A stretch of 64,000 bases of DNA from Prunella strophiata (taxonomy: Eukaryota > Chordata > Aves > Passeriformes > Prunellidae): NCBI GenBank assembly GCA_036583965.1, contig JAZBQD010000027.1, forward strand, positions 30,902,776 through 30,966,775, given 5' to 3'. The notes beneath the pieces are model-generated. The model was not told the DNA's origin, searched no databases, and worked only from the letters and a program-made list of their open reading frames with translations. Position numbers and translations under genes: made by a program. This document shows, in pieces, positions 36,079 to 46,480 of the stretch (its first letter is position 1; every line of letters starts with the position of its first letter).

Positions 36079-36658
36079 CCCTCTTCTCAAAGTCAGAAGC
36101 CAGGTCAGAATATTGAATTCCAGGAATTCCAAAATGTGGAGTCCCAGGAAGAGACAGGTGTCAGGCAGGTCCTGCTGTTTTTCTGCCCAATGCCACTCCT
36201 GGGATCACCCTATTCCCTAAAAAAGCCACTTCTCATGGATTATCTTCCATCTGCTACACTTTAGGTTGCTCATCATCACAGGTGCAACATCCTCAGAGTT
36301 CTGCTCCTGCCTGTGATACCAAATCTGGCCCAATAAAATAGAAACTACAGGAATTGAGTGCTCTAAACTTGCTGGTTCACTTAGAGGAAAATTAGGAATT
36401 TCATCCAAAGCGTTTTTCCAGAGAGATAAAACTAAAGCAGTTAAGCCTCTATGTCTCTCTGAATATATTTCTCTGCACATGTTTGTAATCCTGCAAGCAT
36501 ATAATTATATAACAGGCACAGATTTTTTAGAGTTTTGTGGGGGCTTTCACTGTTATAAAACCCTGTATTCCAGAAACCTGAACAAATAATACATTTCTAA
36601 TATCTTTTTTTCCCTTCTATGTATTTTAGCATTTCAAATGCAAAGTAGTTTATTTACA

Positions 36659-36687
36659 TTTGATTTGATTTGATTTCATTTCATTTT
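36659..36687. repeat. (TTTGA)n / (TTTCA)n microsatellite
   Basis: About three tttga pentamers followed by two tttca pentamers. Confidence 0.8.
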
Positions 36688-37367
36688 GTATTCTAGGTGG
36701 TTGAAGCTAGTCTTGCTGACTTGCCTCTCCTGTTAATCACCAAGTCCTCATGTTCCACCTGAAAAAGTACAGATTAAAGCAATTTTGTTTGTTTTGGTTT
36801 TAGCAATGCCATCATTCCTCAGGTTTTCAACTTCTGTTGGTTTGAGTTTGAAAGAGTTTAAGAGGAATTAGAGCCAGCACTTTTTCAAGCCAGACTAAAG
36901 CCCTTGAATGATTTTGTAGATTACCATTAATTAGTCTGGGTGGAATCCAATCACTTCCTTAATCTCTAAATAAGGAGAGTGTTGTTTGAAGCACTCCAGG
37001 CATAGTCTATCTGCAGATATTATCAGTATTATTCTACTCTTTAGTTCAGCCAAATTGGAACAAAAATAATCTTAACCTCTATTACACAAGACTAATAAAT
37101 ATTCCTCGAAATACAGATTGATTTCCCCTGTTCATTCAGTGGAGAGCCCTAAAAATTTTAAGTATTTATCCCTGTTGAAGGCAGGTAATTGGCAGAGAAA
37201 AGGAAAAGGTGCCTGCAGGCTTTCTCTGTTTAATACCTGTGTAGTTCAGGGCTTAGGCTTCCACATCCAGCACGTGGCAAAGGAAAAAACAATGGGAAAA
37301 GAGGTGAATGAAAAGCATTCTCACCTCTACCTTCCTTCAAATTCATGCAAGAATGGGCCATTCCCTG

Positions 37368-37429
37368 AAGAGCTGGACTTGGTGATCATTGTGGGCCCCT
37401 TCCAACTCAGAATATTCCATAATTCTGAG
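37368..37429 (+). mobile_element. short CR1 3' end
   Basis: ctggacttggtgatcattgt, gggccccttccaactcagaa, tattccataattctgag. Same 3'-end type as 20503-20555. It sits inside a 154-codon frame (37118-37582), showing that frame is not a gene. Confidence 0.8.
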
Positions 37430-38159
37430 ATTAATTTGCTGTTTGTTACTGTCTCTATTCATGCCAGGAGCAAACCAAGTCACTGTTCCAGTTCCATACA
37501 GCAAAATTTCTTCCTTTTGATAGAGCTGTTTCCACCCAAAGAAAATAAGTTCTGTGATTTTAATTTTATTGTTCCTGGGTAGTTTTATGGATGTTTGGAA
37601 TTACAGAAGACCCTCATGGGACAATAAACAAGGAAAATTTCAATCTGGAAGTAGAAAAACATAACTCAGGAAGAGCCCAGGAGAGGAGTCCTGAAAACAC
37701 CAGAGCCTGATGGACACAACTTCCCTGGGATACATCTACCAGAGATATATAAATATTTATATATAAATATATAAAAATATAAATAATAGCTATAAACTCC
37801 TCTTTGGGAATTTCTAACAGCTGATTTTGGAAGTGATTGGTGGTAGAAAGGTTTGAGTAATGTGATCTTTAGGAAATGTCACAGTGAAAGTTCAGAAATC
37901 TGGAGTGTAAGTGATAAAGAAATTAATACCTTTTAAGTGGGAAATATGACCTCCCTTAGAACTACAGAGGAGCCTGTCATGTGCAACTGTGATTTTATGG
38001 GTTCCAAAGCCACCTTCCTTTATTTGAGGAGTTTAGAAACCACTTCATTTTCTGTAGGGAAGAAAAAAAAGTCCAACAATTTCTAAATGAACTGGTGAGA
38101 GAAAATTACAAATGAGCTTGGTAAATAACAGAATCCTACCTGTTGAAGTTACTTAGCTG

Positions 38160-38161
<2 letters not shown>

Positions 38162-38193
<32 letters not shown>
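38162..38193. repeat. poly-A run of 32
   Basis: Uninterrupted A after cttagctggc, followed by gataataag. No retrocopy or target-site duplication is evident. Confidence 0.9.
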
Positions 38194-38195
<2 letters not shown>

Positions 38196-41100
38196 TAATA
38201 AGCCTTTCCATATGATTTTAAAGGAACAAACCCTCAGTAAGTCTGTGTTTACAGAACATCCTGGTGGATGGAACAGGAAATTTGCCCCAGGTCAGTCTGT
38301 AATTTGGAAACACCAGAAGGTTGTGCATTTTAATTAACTTTCAGCTCTTTCTCTGGTGCCTTTCCCTCTGTTTCTTTTCTGTTCACAATGATTAAAAGAC
38401 AAAATCCTGCCCCAGTTCCATGCTCAGGAACGCTTCCTGATTTGCTTTCATTAACTTCCACTATGCAAACACGTTTAATTATTTATCTGCTGATTTCCAC
38501 AGGAAATCCTACAGAGATGTGAGTCTGGTTTGTAGGGATGCCATGTCAGCAAGGAGCTGGAAAATCCAATCATCCATCCTTAAGGGAAGAGAAGTGATGC
38601 CTTTTCCAATCTGTTTATAGGGAAAGGAGAAATACTTCAGGTTAAGTTAAAATTTGGGGACCAAAGACAAGCTGGATCAGCTGGTACTCCTCTTAAAAGC
38701 TTCCCACTTTGTTATTTGGACTTAAATATTGTGAGACAAGAATGTTTCCATAGTACATGGGATTAAGCTGGAAACTTGTTGCAGTGCCTAGGAATAACCT
38801 GTTCCATGATCCTGGATTAGAACATGCCCTAGGTAGGGATTGGATTGCTTCTTTGAGAGTAAATACATTGAAAGAGAAAAAAAAGACACTCGGACTACCA
38901 AACTGATGGCCATCTATCCTGAAATCCTGAAATATATTTAAAATTATTTCCAAACTTGAAAAAAAAGAGAGGTGGAAGCAACAGCAGAGAGATTAAACCC
39001 TCTGCAGTGATCAGCATGGAATTTGTGTGTGTGTGTGCTGTGAACCTTTATGAAAGCTACATCTGCTCCCATTTGTATGTTAATTTTTTTTTTTTTTTGG
39101 CATTTAAAATTTGGCTTTTAAAACTCATCCTCTCTCTTTTTCCTGAGAGTGAGGAGCTGAGTTATAAAAGCAGGTGCTGCACAGAATGAGGGGAGCATCT
39201 GAGTGAAACCATAAATAAAATTAGCACAAAGGAACAACTTCAATTATGGAGTGTCAAATGCCAGGTTAGGGCATGCTAATAAGGTCTGAACCTGTATTGC
39301 CAGATTAATATTTTATTTTGGGTATCTGTTTTCTATTCTCTCTGTCCTGCTCTCTATTCCTTCCCCAGGCAGCCATTCCAGAGGCAGAGGAAGATCTGAT
39401 TCCTCCATCCTCACTGCTGACACCCCCAGCCAGTGAGAAATAGAGATGAAATCTTCAGCCAGAAAATTGATTTGGTTTTCTCTCCTTGTGTTTTAGCTTT
39501 GGTGAAAAGAAATGTCTGTGGTGTCTTTACAGGACTCTTATGAGTTCATAAATATCATTAAGACCAAGAAAATAACTTTGGAGGGAGCACCAGGGGCTGT
39601 CCAGTTGGCTTTGGGTATCTCCACAGAGCTTCTGGGCACCTGGAGCTTGGTGATGATTTTTCCCCATATAATTGGACTTTCCCAATTTCCAGCTTGGCCC
39701 ATTTCCTCTTTTTTATTGCCTTGCTGCTCTGAAATGACTCTGCCTCTCTTGGTGGGGCAGAAGGTCTTTGCTTTTCAATGCCAATCACCTTGACTGGAGC
39801 CTAGGATGCAGGAAAAGCCTTCAAAACAAACCATTCTTTCTTAATTTTAGTTATTATATAAAAAAAATAAAAATAAAAAAATAGGAAGGCTCCACCTTTT
39901 TTATTCCAGCCCTGCAGTTTCCATAGCCCCAGTTCCCTCTCTGGCATCCTGAAGAGCACCAGCTGGAATCCAGGAGCAGCAGCAATTCCATGAATTTACT
40001 GGAATAATTCAGTTGGTCTGTATTTATTACTCCTGAGGTAGCACATTATTCTGTGATGAATTGCAATAACTTCCTAAGTCCTCCTTTCCATGGATTATTT
40101 TTTTTTTTTTTTTCAATTTCAGGTGCTCTTCCTGTCTTTTACAAAAATAAACCACTTTAAATTTATTAAAAAGTGAGAAAATATGAATAAACCCCACTTT
40201 GTTCTTTAAGGAAAATGTACCAGACTCTCAGTGACCACCTCAGCCCCTCAGTGCACAAAAATTTAATAAAACAAAAGAGGAACAAAGAGAGGCCTCAATC
40301 ACATCCAGATCTGACAACCCTGGGGTAAGAGGTGACTGTTCAAAATTAATTCACCTCCCAAAAAATACCTCCTGGAGTTCACAGCCAAATCAGCCTCTGA
40401 TCAAACTCCCTTTCCTAGGAGTAAAAATGCCATGCAACCAGAATGGGATAAAACACAACTTGGGGAATCTTAAGGACCCTCAGAATTATTGCAGCCTCAA
40501 TTTTCTCCTTTTCTGAGTGTGAATCAAAAGATAATTGGCTTAAACTTATAAACACAAAATTGGAGTCATCAGCTGGAATTGCTGTTGTAACACAACGTTC
40601 GCAGTTGCAATTATGCAAAAACAAGCTTATCCAGTTTCACAGATAAGTTTTAGCAGATCCCAAAGTTCTGCAGAATGAGGATTTCCCTCAGGAAACAAAG
40701 GTGTTTGCAGAGTGCAAGAGGGCAGAGGTACACAATTAGACTCACAACTGAATCACTAAACCTTTCAGCAAGTGTATTTTGGATGTATTTTTCAATGTTT
40801 TAATTATTTTTTTTAATAATTTCTATTATTATCCAGTTTTGCATTTTTCCAGCTGAGCTCTTGGTTATTCCCAGCTAAGCCTGAAGAAAACTAACACAGT
40901 CCTATGGCAATCTTTGATTCTTCTCACCCAGTACCCACTAATAATTACCTTAAACCCCTCTCATTCACTCAAGCCAAAAGAGCTTTATCATTTCTTCATA
41001 AGAAATGTACTAATTTTATATATTTCCTTTATATATTTTATACATAGGAATATATATTAATATAAAATGAACATTCAGCCACATGCAATGTTTGACATAA

Positions 41101-41692
41101 CCTTAATAAAAGCCACAGCCAGAGGGTGTTGATCATAAAAATCAGTGTAACACATGGAGATGTGTGGGGGACACAGCAGTGGGGAACAGAACAGGGGCAG
41201 AAATCTTATGCAGGGAGATTTAAATTCTGTTATTCCACCTTCACCTCCTTCCAGACCTTAGGGGCTGTCCTTCCAAGCCTTTCCTCTCACTTCCAAGCAG
41301 CTACTGTATTTGAATAGGAGAAAATAAAAGAAATATATCAAAAGACAGTCCATGTGAAAGGCAGGTTGTTTTGACACTTTGACTTTAATTGGGGGAAAAA
41401 AAAAAGTTTGGGGCAAATTTGCATTAAGAATTTCTAGTGAACAGGAATTTCTTTGTTATCAGCTCTTCAGACAATTAGTGGGCTCCTGCTGTAATAAGTT
41501 TTGCTGATGTGATTGTGAGCAAGGCAGATGCTGAAGTTGCAGAATGAAAATTCAACATTATTGTTTCATTTTAAATTGATTTTTTTCTTGCACAGAACCA
41601 CAGAATAACCTGACCCTCAGAACCAGCCCCTAAACCTCCCTGGCACAGCTCCAGGCCAAACTTTTTGGGTTTTGTTAAGAAAAATTATTTCC

Positions 41693-41742
41693 TTTTTTTT
41701 TTTTTTTTTAATTTTAATTTTTTTTTTTTTTTTTTTTTTTTT
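41693..41742. repeat. T/A homopolymer tract
   Basis: T-runs separated by taattttaa. Low complexity. Confidence 0.9.
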
Positions 41743-42414
41743 CCAGTGGAAAAGCTTGGAGACCTGTCTTGATTCCAGAAGAATTCTAAGTTCAGGATAT
41801 TAAACTGACCTGCACCTGGCACAGCCATTATGTCAATGAGACCGTGGGCACCTTAATAGGAATTTCCTATCACTCATTTCTCACAATGCTCTTCCCAACA
41901 GACTCCTTTCCTAACTGTTCTTTAGAGATTTCTTTAGGATAAAGGTCATTTTTAATCCCACACTGTCATTAACATTAATTAACATTAACATTAAACTCCT
42001 CTTTATTTCATACATCAAATTTATTTTGGGTAAGGGGTAAGGCCCCTTTTCCTTGATAGCTTTGAGCTGTGGCTTATTTAGCTGAAGGAGAGAGAATTTT
42101 TTACTCAGTTTTAGTTGTTCTTGATATTGATTTTTCTTCATTTTACTCAATTAATTAAATAATTGAATTTTTTTTTTATAATTGAATTAATTTCCATAAC
42201 TTCCAAATTTTGAATGTGTGCAACTTGCACAAGTAAATCAGAGCCTTTAAACTGAAGTTTCACATTTAATAATCAAGCACTTGTGAATTATGAGATCTTG
42301 GCCTGCCTGAGGTACCAAACCACTCCCACGAAATCAAAAGGAGATGAAGCAACAAGTGAAAGCAGACCCAGGTTTTTAAGCTATCCTTTACTTTCATATT
42401 TACCACTTTGTCAT

Positions 42415-42692
42415 ATGCCAGGATGATGGGAAATGGTCTCAAATTGCACCAGGGGAGGTTTAAATTTGAAATGAAGAAAAATGTCCTTATGGAAAGGGTG
42501 GTCAGGCACTGGAACAGGCTGCCCAGGGCAGTGGAGGAGTCACCAGCCCAGGAATTGTTAAAAACCCTGTGCATGTGGCATTTGGGGACATGGATTAGTG
42601 GTGACCATGGTGTTGATGCTGTTTTGACAACTGGATTTGATCTTAGAGGACTTTACCAACCTCAGTGATTCTGGAATTCTGGAATTCTGGAA
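42415..42692 (+). mobile_element. CR1 LINE 3' portion with 8-bp tail repeats
   Basis: gatgggaaatggtctcaaat, tgcaccaggggaggtttaaa, gtggtcaggcactggaacag and gctgcccagggcagtggagg lead to ttaccaacctcagtgattc. The tail is an array of ctggaatt octamers, the 8-bp terminal repetition characteristic of CR1 3' ends. Confidence 0.92.
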
Positions 42693-43239
42693 TTCTATAC
42701 CACTGTTTAATAAATTACAGTGGGTGATTAGAGGGAGAATTTATACCAAGAGCAGACATCAAGTATTCCCTTTATAATTCAGTGGCTGTGAGACTCTTGT
42801 GACAGCTTCCCAACAGCTTATCCACAAATTGTGGCTACCTAACTCCATATTTCTGCCCTGGAATTCCCAGCCTGTGAGCTTATCCCAGCTTCCCCCAGAT
42901 GTCCATCCGTGCTGGCTGGTTTGTACATGAGCAGACCCGAGGCCACCCAGCTTTTGGGGGTTTGCCATCCTCCAAAGCTAAAGCACACTGTTATCCCTGG
43001 CAGATTTCAAGTGCTCAGTGCTATAAAATCCATTAGAAGCAGCTTCTCTCTCTCTGCAGCAGAGTGTTTTGGGGAAGGGCTGTGGCTGCACATCCCTCCA
43101 GCCATTAATCAGGGGTTTCAGCTACTTTCTCTTGTGATGTTGTAATGATAGTGCTGCACACATTCACATATCCTGGAATTCCAGGGATTGTGTGGGTTTA
43201 TAGGACTTATCACCCTTCTGCCTCAAAGAGAAATTACAT
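42693..43239. other. unassigned sequence
   Basis: No repeat or exon is recognised before the purine tract. Confidence 0.45.
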
Positions 43240-43440
43240 TGTCATGGGGGAAAAAAATAAACAACAAAAAGAAGAGAAAAATAAGAAAGGAAAAGGAAGG
43301 GAACGGGAGGAAGGAAGGGAAGGGGAAGGGAAGGGAGGGAAGGGAAGGGAAGGGAAGGGAGGAAGGGAGATAGGGTAAAGAAAAAGAAAAAGAAAAAGAA
43401 AAAGAAAAAGAAAAAGAAAAAGAAAAAGAAAAAGAAAAAG
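43240..43440. repeat. homopurine tract: GGGAA-rich, then (AAAAAG)10
   Basis: The plus strand is almost only A and G. It runs from mixed aaaag words through ggaagggaaggggaaggg at 43310-43360 into ten AAAAAG hexamers at 43381-43440. Mirror-like purine blocks of this kind can form triplexes, but no function is shown. Confidence 0.92.
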
Positions 43441-43577
43441 ACCTTTTGAATTCAGTCTGCATGGTCAGAAATTGTTGCCCAGAGGAGCTGTGGCTGCCCC
43501 ACCCCTCCCTGTAATTGCTCAGGGTCAGGCTGGACCAAGGATCATCTCATTCTACTCCCTGCTATGGGCAGGGACAC
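43441..43577. repeat. tandem duplication, copy 1
   Basis: About 137 bp (accttttgaattcagtctgc to gcagggacac) recur at 43884-44020 with about one mismatch (cagggtc versus caaggtc). Inside, 43476-43535 is a sense CR1 piece (cccagaggagctgtggctgc) and 43545-43577 an antisense CR1 piece (ctatgggcagggacac). Both copies are preceded by AAAAAG hexamers. Confidence 0.92.
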
Positions 43578-43598
43578 AAAAAAAAACAAAAAAAGAAA

Positions 43599-43674
<76 letters not shown>

Positions 43675-43883
43675 AAAAGAAAAAGAAAAAGAAAAAGAAA
43701 AAGAAAAAGAAAAAGAAAAAGAAAAAGAAAAAGAAAAAGAAAAAGAAAAAGAAAAAGAAAAAGAAAAAGAAAAAGAAAAAGAAAAAGAAAAAGAAAAAGA
43801 AAAAGAAAAAGAAAAAGAAAAAGAAAAAGAAAAAGAAAAAGAAAAAGAAAAAGAAAAAGAAAAAGAAAAAGAAAAAGAAAAAG
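43578..43883. repeat. poly-A of 73 followed by about 35 AAAAAG hexamers
   Basis: After a short A-rich linker with isolated C and G, A runs uninterrupted from 43600 to 43672. AAAAAG hexamers then run to 43883. Lysine-rich and KEKEKE or RKRKRK frames arise in every plus-strand phase and are artefacts of composition. Confidence 0.95.
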
Positions 43884-44080
43884 ACCTTTTGAATTCAGTC
43901 TGCATGGTCAGAAATTGTTGCCCAGAGGAGCTGTGGCTGCCCCACCCCTCCCTGTAATTGCTCAAGGTCAGGCTGGACCAAGGATCATCTCATTCTACTC
44001 CCTGCTATGGGCAGGGACACCTTCCACTAGATCAGATTGCTCCAACCTGGCCTTGAACACTTCCAGGGATTTGGATTCCA
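43884..44080. mobile_element. tandem duplication, copy 2, with fold-back CR1
   Basis: Copy 2 of the duplicated unit (to 44020) continues without a break into the rest of an antisense CR1: cttccactagatcagattgc, ctggccttgaacacttccag. Copy 2 is therefore the original junction and copy 1 a truncated duplicate. The internal structure is a sense CR1 piece joined back-to-back to an antisense piece. Confidence 0.85.
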
Positions 44081-44699
44081 TACTGAGATGGTTTAAATTC
44101 TTATTTTCAGGCCCTGTTATGTTCCTCAAAGAGAGGAATTTTGGGCATTTTTCATGTGGCATTGCACAGAAAATGGAGCTGAGGCAGACAGAATGCACTG
44201 AAAATGTCTCAGTGCTTTGCTTCTGTCTTTCTTCAGCCCCTGCAAAGTCTGATCTAAAGATTCAAATGCATTCTGTAAGAGTTAACACAACATAATAACC
44301 CCCAACATTCCTGATTGCTTGCTGCTGATGAATTCAGGATCAAATACAATGTAATAGACCTTGGGGGAGTGTTTTTGGAGTTTGGGGGTTTATCAGAGTT
44401 GCTTTTCCATCAGTCCTTCCCTGCTCCTGAAATAAAATCACAGTGCTGTCCAGAAATACTTAATGAATGTGAAACTGCTGAAGGATGTCATGGACATAAC
44501 ACTGTGGGGCTTCATCTTGACTATTGGGGTGCTTTAGGGCTAATGGGAAACAGCCATTAGTTGTGAGATTTGCTTTATGGCCATGTGCTCAGAAAGCAGC
44601 AACTTATTCCATTTTAATTTACTTCTGCTGTTTGATCTGTTAAGATTCACATTTTCCAACTTTCATCTGCTGCCCTGGGGGACAGAAATGCATTTTAAA
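44081..44699. other. unassigned AT-rich sequence
   Basis: No element recognised. The long plus-strand frame reaching 44295 starts in the purine array and is not a gene. Confidence 0.5.
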
Positions 44700-45129
44700 C
44701 CAAAATGATGTCTGGATTCTTTTATGGAGACAACAAGGCCGGGTTTCAATTAAAAAATGTGAATTCTCTTGAGACTAAGAGTAAATTCACAAGTACTGAT
44801 GGCACAGGCTGTGACACTTTCTTGGGGTGGTGTGACAAGGTTTGGGCAGCTGGGGGCTGCAGGGGTGAAGCTGTGAGAGGAGATCAGGGATGGACACAGC
44901 CCATTCCAGCCATGTCCAAGGACCTGCCATGGCCAAACCCAAGCTGGTGACACTGGGGACATCTCTGGGATGACTTCCTTGAGGTGCAAATAAAGAAATG
45001 TGAAAGAGGGAGCTCTGCAGACACCCAGGGCAAGGCAGGAGGAGGGGCAGGAGCTGCTCCAGGTGCCAGAGCTGAGATTTCCCCTGAGATTCCATGGGGC
45101 AGCCCATGGGGAGGCAGCTGTGCCTCTAC

Positions 45130-45776
45130 AGCCCCTGGAGGAGCTCAGGAGTGCAGAGATCCACCTGCAGCCCCTGGAGGAACCCAGGAGTGCAGAGATC
45201 CACCTGCAGCCCCTGGAGGAGCTCAGGAGTGCTGAGATCCACCTGCAGCCCCTGGAGATCCCCAGGGATGCAGAGATCCACCTGCAGCCCCTGGAGATCC
45301 CCAGGGATGCAGAGATCCACCTGCAGCCCCTGGAGATCCCCAGGGATTCAGAGATCCACCTGCAGCCCCTGGAGGAACCCAGGGATGCAGAGATCCACCT
45401 GCAGCCCCTGGAGGAGCTCAGGCATGCAGAGATCCACCTGCAGCCCCTGGAGGAACCCAGGGATGCAGAGATCCACCTGCAGCCCCTGGAGGAACCCAGG
45501 CATGCAGAGATCCACCTGCAGCCCCTGGAGGAACCCAGGGATGCAGAGATCCACCTGCAGCCCCTGGAGGAGCTCAGGCATGCAGAGATCCACCTGCAGC
45601 CCCTGGAGGAACCCAGGCATGCAGAGATCCACCTGCAGCCCCTGGAGGAACCCAGGAGTGCAGAGATCCACCTGCAGCCCCTGGAGATCTCCAGGGATGC
45701 AGAGATCCACCTGCAGCCCCTGGAGGAGCTCAGGAGTGCAGAGATCCACCTGCAGCCCCTGGAGGAGCCCACCCTG
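45130..45776. repeat. 39-bp minisatellite, 16 full units plus a partial
   Basis: Each unit carries the near-invariant cores gagatccacctgcagccc and ctggag, then a variable part (gagctcagg, gaacccagg, atccccagg) and agt, gat or cat. Because 39 is divisible by three and units lack stops, several frames stay open on both strands, up to 340 codons on the minus strand. One plus frame repeats a 13-residue motif, HLQPLEEPRDAEI. All changes alter residues in that frame, and it opens at GTG rather than ATG (45000), so I do not call a gene. Confidence 0.93.
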
Positions 45777-46050
45777 TAGCACAGGGATGTGTCCTGAGGA
45801 AGCTGCAGCCTGTGTAGAACCCAGAGAGGAGCAGGTCCTGGCAGGATCTGTGTCCCACAGAGAGGCGCCCAGAGAGGAGCAGGTGTTCTGGCAGGACCTT
45901 TGGCTGGGAGAAGTGTGTTCCTGAAGGAGTGTATCCCATGGGAAGGACTTCAAGTGTAAAGACAAAGAACCATCAGAGATGAGGGGTTATAGACTGACCA
46001 CCACCCTTATTTCCCATGTGGGAGGGGATAAAATAGTTGGGAGTAAATCC

Positions 46051-46228
46051 CAGAATCCAGGATAGGTCAGGCTCATCTGGTGCCCCCTCCTGCTCCAGCA
46101 GGGCCATCCCAGAGCAGAGAGCACAGGGTTGTGTCCAGATGGCTCTGGAACATCCCCAGGGAGGAAACTCCACAGCCTCTGTGGTCTCTGTTCCAGTGCT
46201 TGGTCACAGCCCAGGGCAGAAGTTCTTT
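46051..46228 (-). mobile_element. CR1 LINE fragment nested in the LTR-element relic
   Basis: tgctccagcagggccatccc, ggttgtgtccagatggctct, ggaacatccccagggaggaa and actccacagcctctgtggtc are antisense CR1. It matches the reverse complement of 54250-54440. The host sequence resumes as tgggaagaaaggagagag, and aatcc flanks both ends. Confidence 0.75.
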
Positions 46229-46480
46229 AATCCTGGGAAGAAAGGAGAGAGAGGGGAAGATTTTTTCAGATTTCTCTTAATTCCTCACTATCCCACTGTG
46301 TTAATGCTTGGCAATAAATTAAATTGTTTACCCAAGTCCATGGTTTGCCCATGACAGTAATGGGTGAGTGATCTCCCTGTCATCATCTCAAGCTTTCCCA
46401 TGAAATTCTCTTCCCCACCCTTCTGAGAAGGGGCAGAGGGAAAGCAGCTGGGTGGGTGTCTGGCAGCACCCTTCCCTCTT

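Larger units (their letters stand above)
34293..37367. other. AT-rich DNA, T-rich tracts, no gene recognised
   Basis: Holds (TTTG)n at 34817-34836, a C/T-rich stretch at 35310-35640 that produces a 110-codon frame, poly-T/G at 36008-36078 and (TTTGA)n at 36659-36687. Confidence 0.5.
37430..42414. other. AT-rich DNA, about 5 kb, no gene recognised
   Basis: Contains an AT-only stretch (37744-37792), poly-A (38162-38193), a T/A tract (41693-41742), an (ATTAAC)n-like run (41966-41995) and the CpG-bearing patch at 40555-40625. No exon or transposon is named with confidence. At 41596 a cacagaaccacagaat word hints at a CR1 tip but is too short to call. Confidence 0.5.
44700..46480 (+). mobile_element. 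decayed LTR-retroelement (ERV-type) segment
   Basis: Recognisable landmarks in order: acactggggacatctctggg with aggtgcaaataaagaaa (44950-44997), gagggagctctgcagacacc (45007-45026), the ctgcagcccctggag motif region, cagagaggagcaggtcctgg (45823-45842), gaaggagtgtatcccatggg, and a 3' part with aataaattaaattg (46313-46326) and gggtgagtgatctccctgtc (46361-46380). I recall this order from an avian endogenous-retrovirus-type repeat; no LTR pair, gag, pol or env frame is intact here. It is interrupted by a minisatellite and a nested CR1. Subfamily cannot be given without a library search. The 5' limit is uncertain. Confidence 0.5.

Noticed and set aside
37118..37582. 154-codon plus-strand frame
   Set aside because: A CR1 3' end (37368-37429) lies inside it and no domain is visible.
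38100..38193. Processed retrocopy ending in poly-A of 32
   Set aside because: No gene-like sequence precedes the A-run and no target-site duplication is found.
43515..44295. Lysine- and Arg/Lys- or Glu/Lys-rich frames of 125-243 codons
   Set aside because: They are translations of poly-A and AAAAAG hexamers in the three phases and have no independent support.
44750..45772. 340-codon minus-strand frame and 205-276-codon frames over the 39-bp array
   Set aside because: The period is a multiple of three and the units lack stops, so frames stay open automatically. No domain, and no single frame is favoured.
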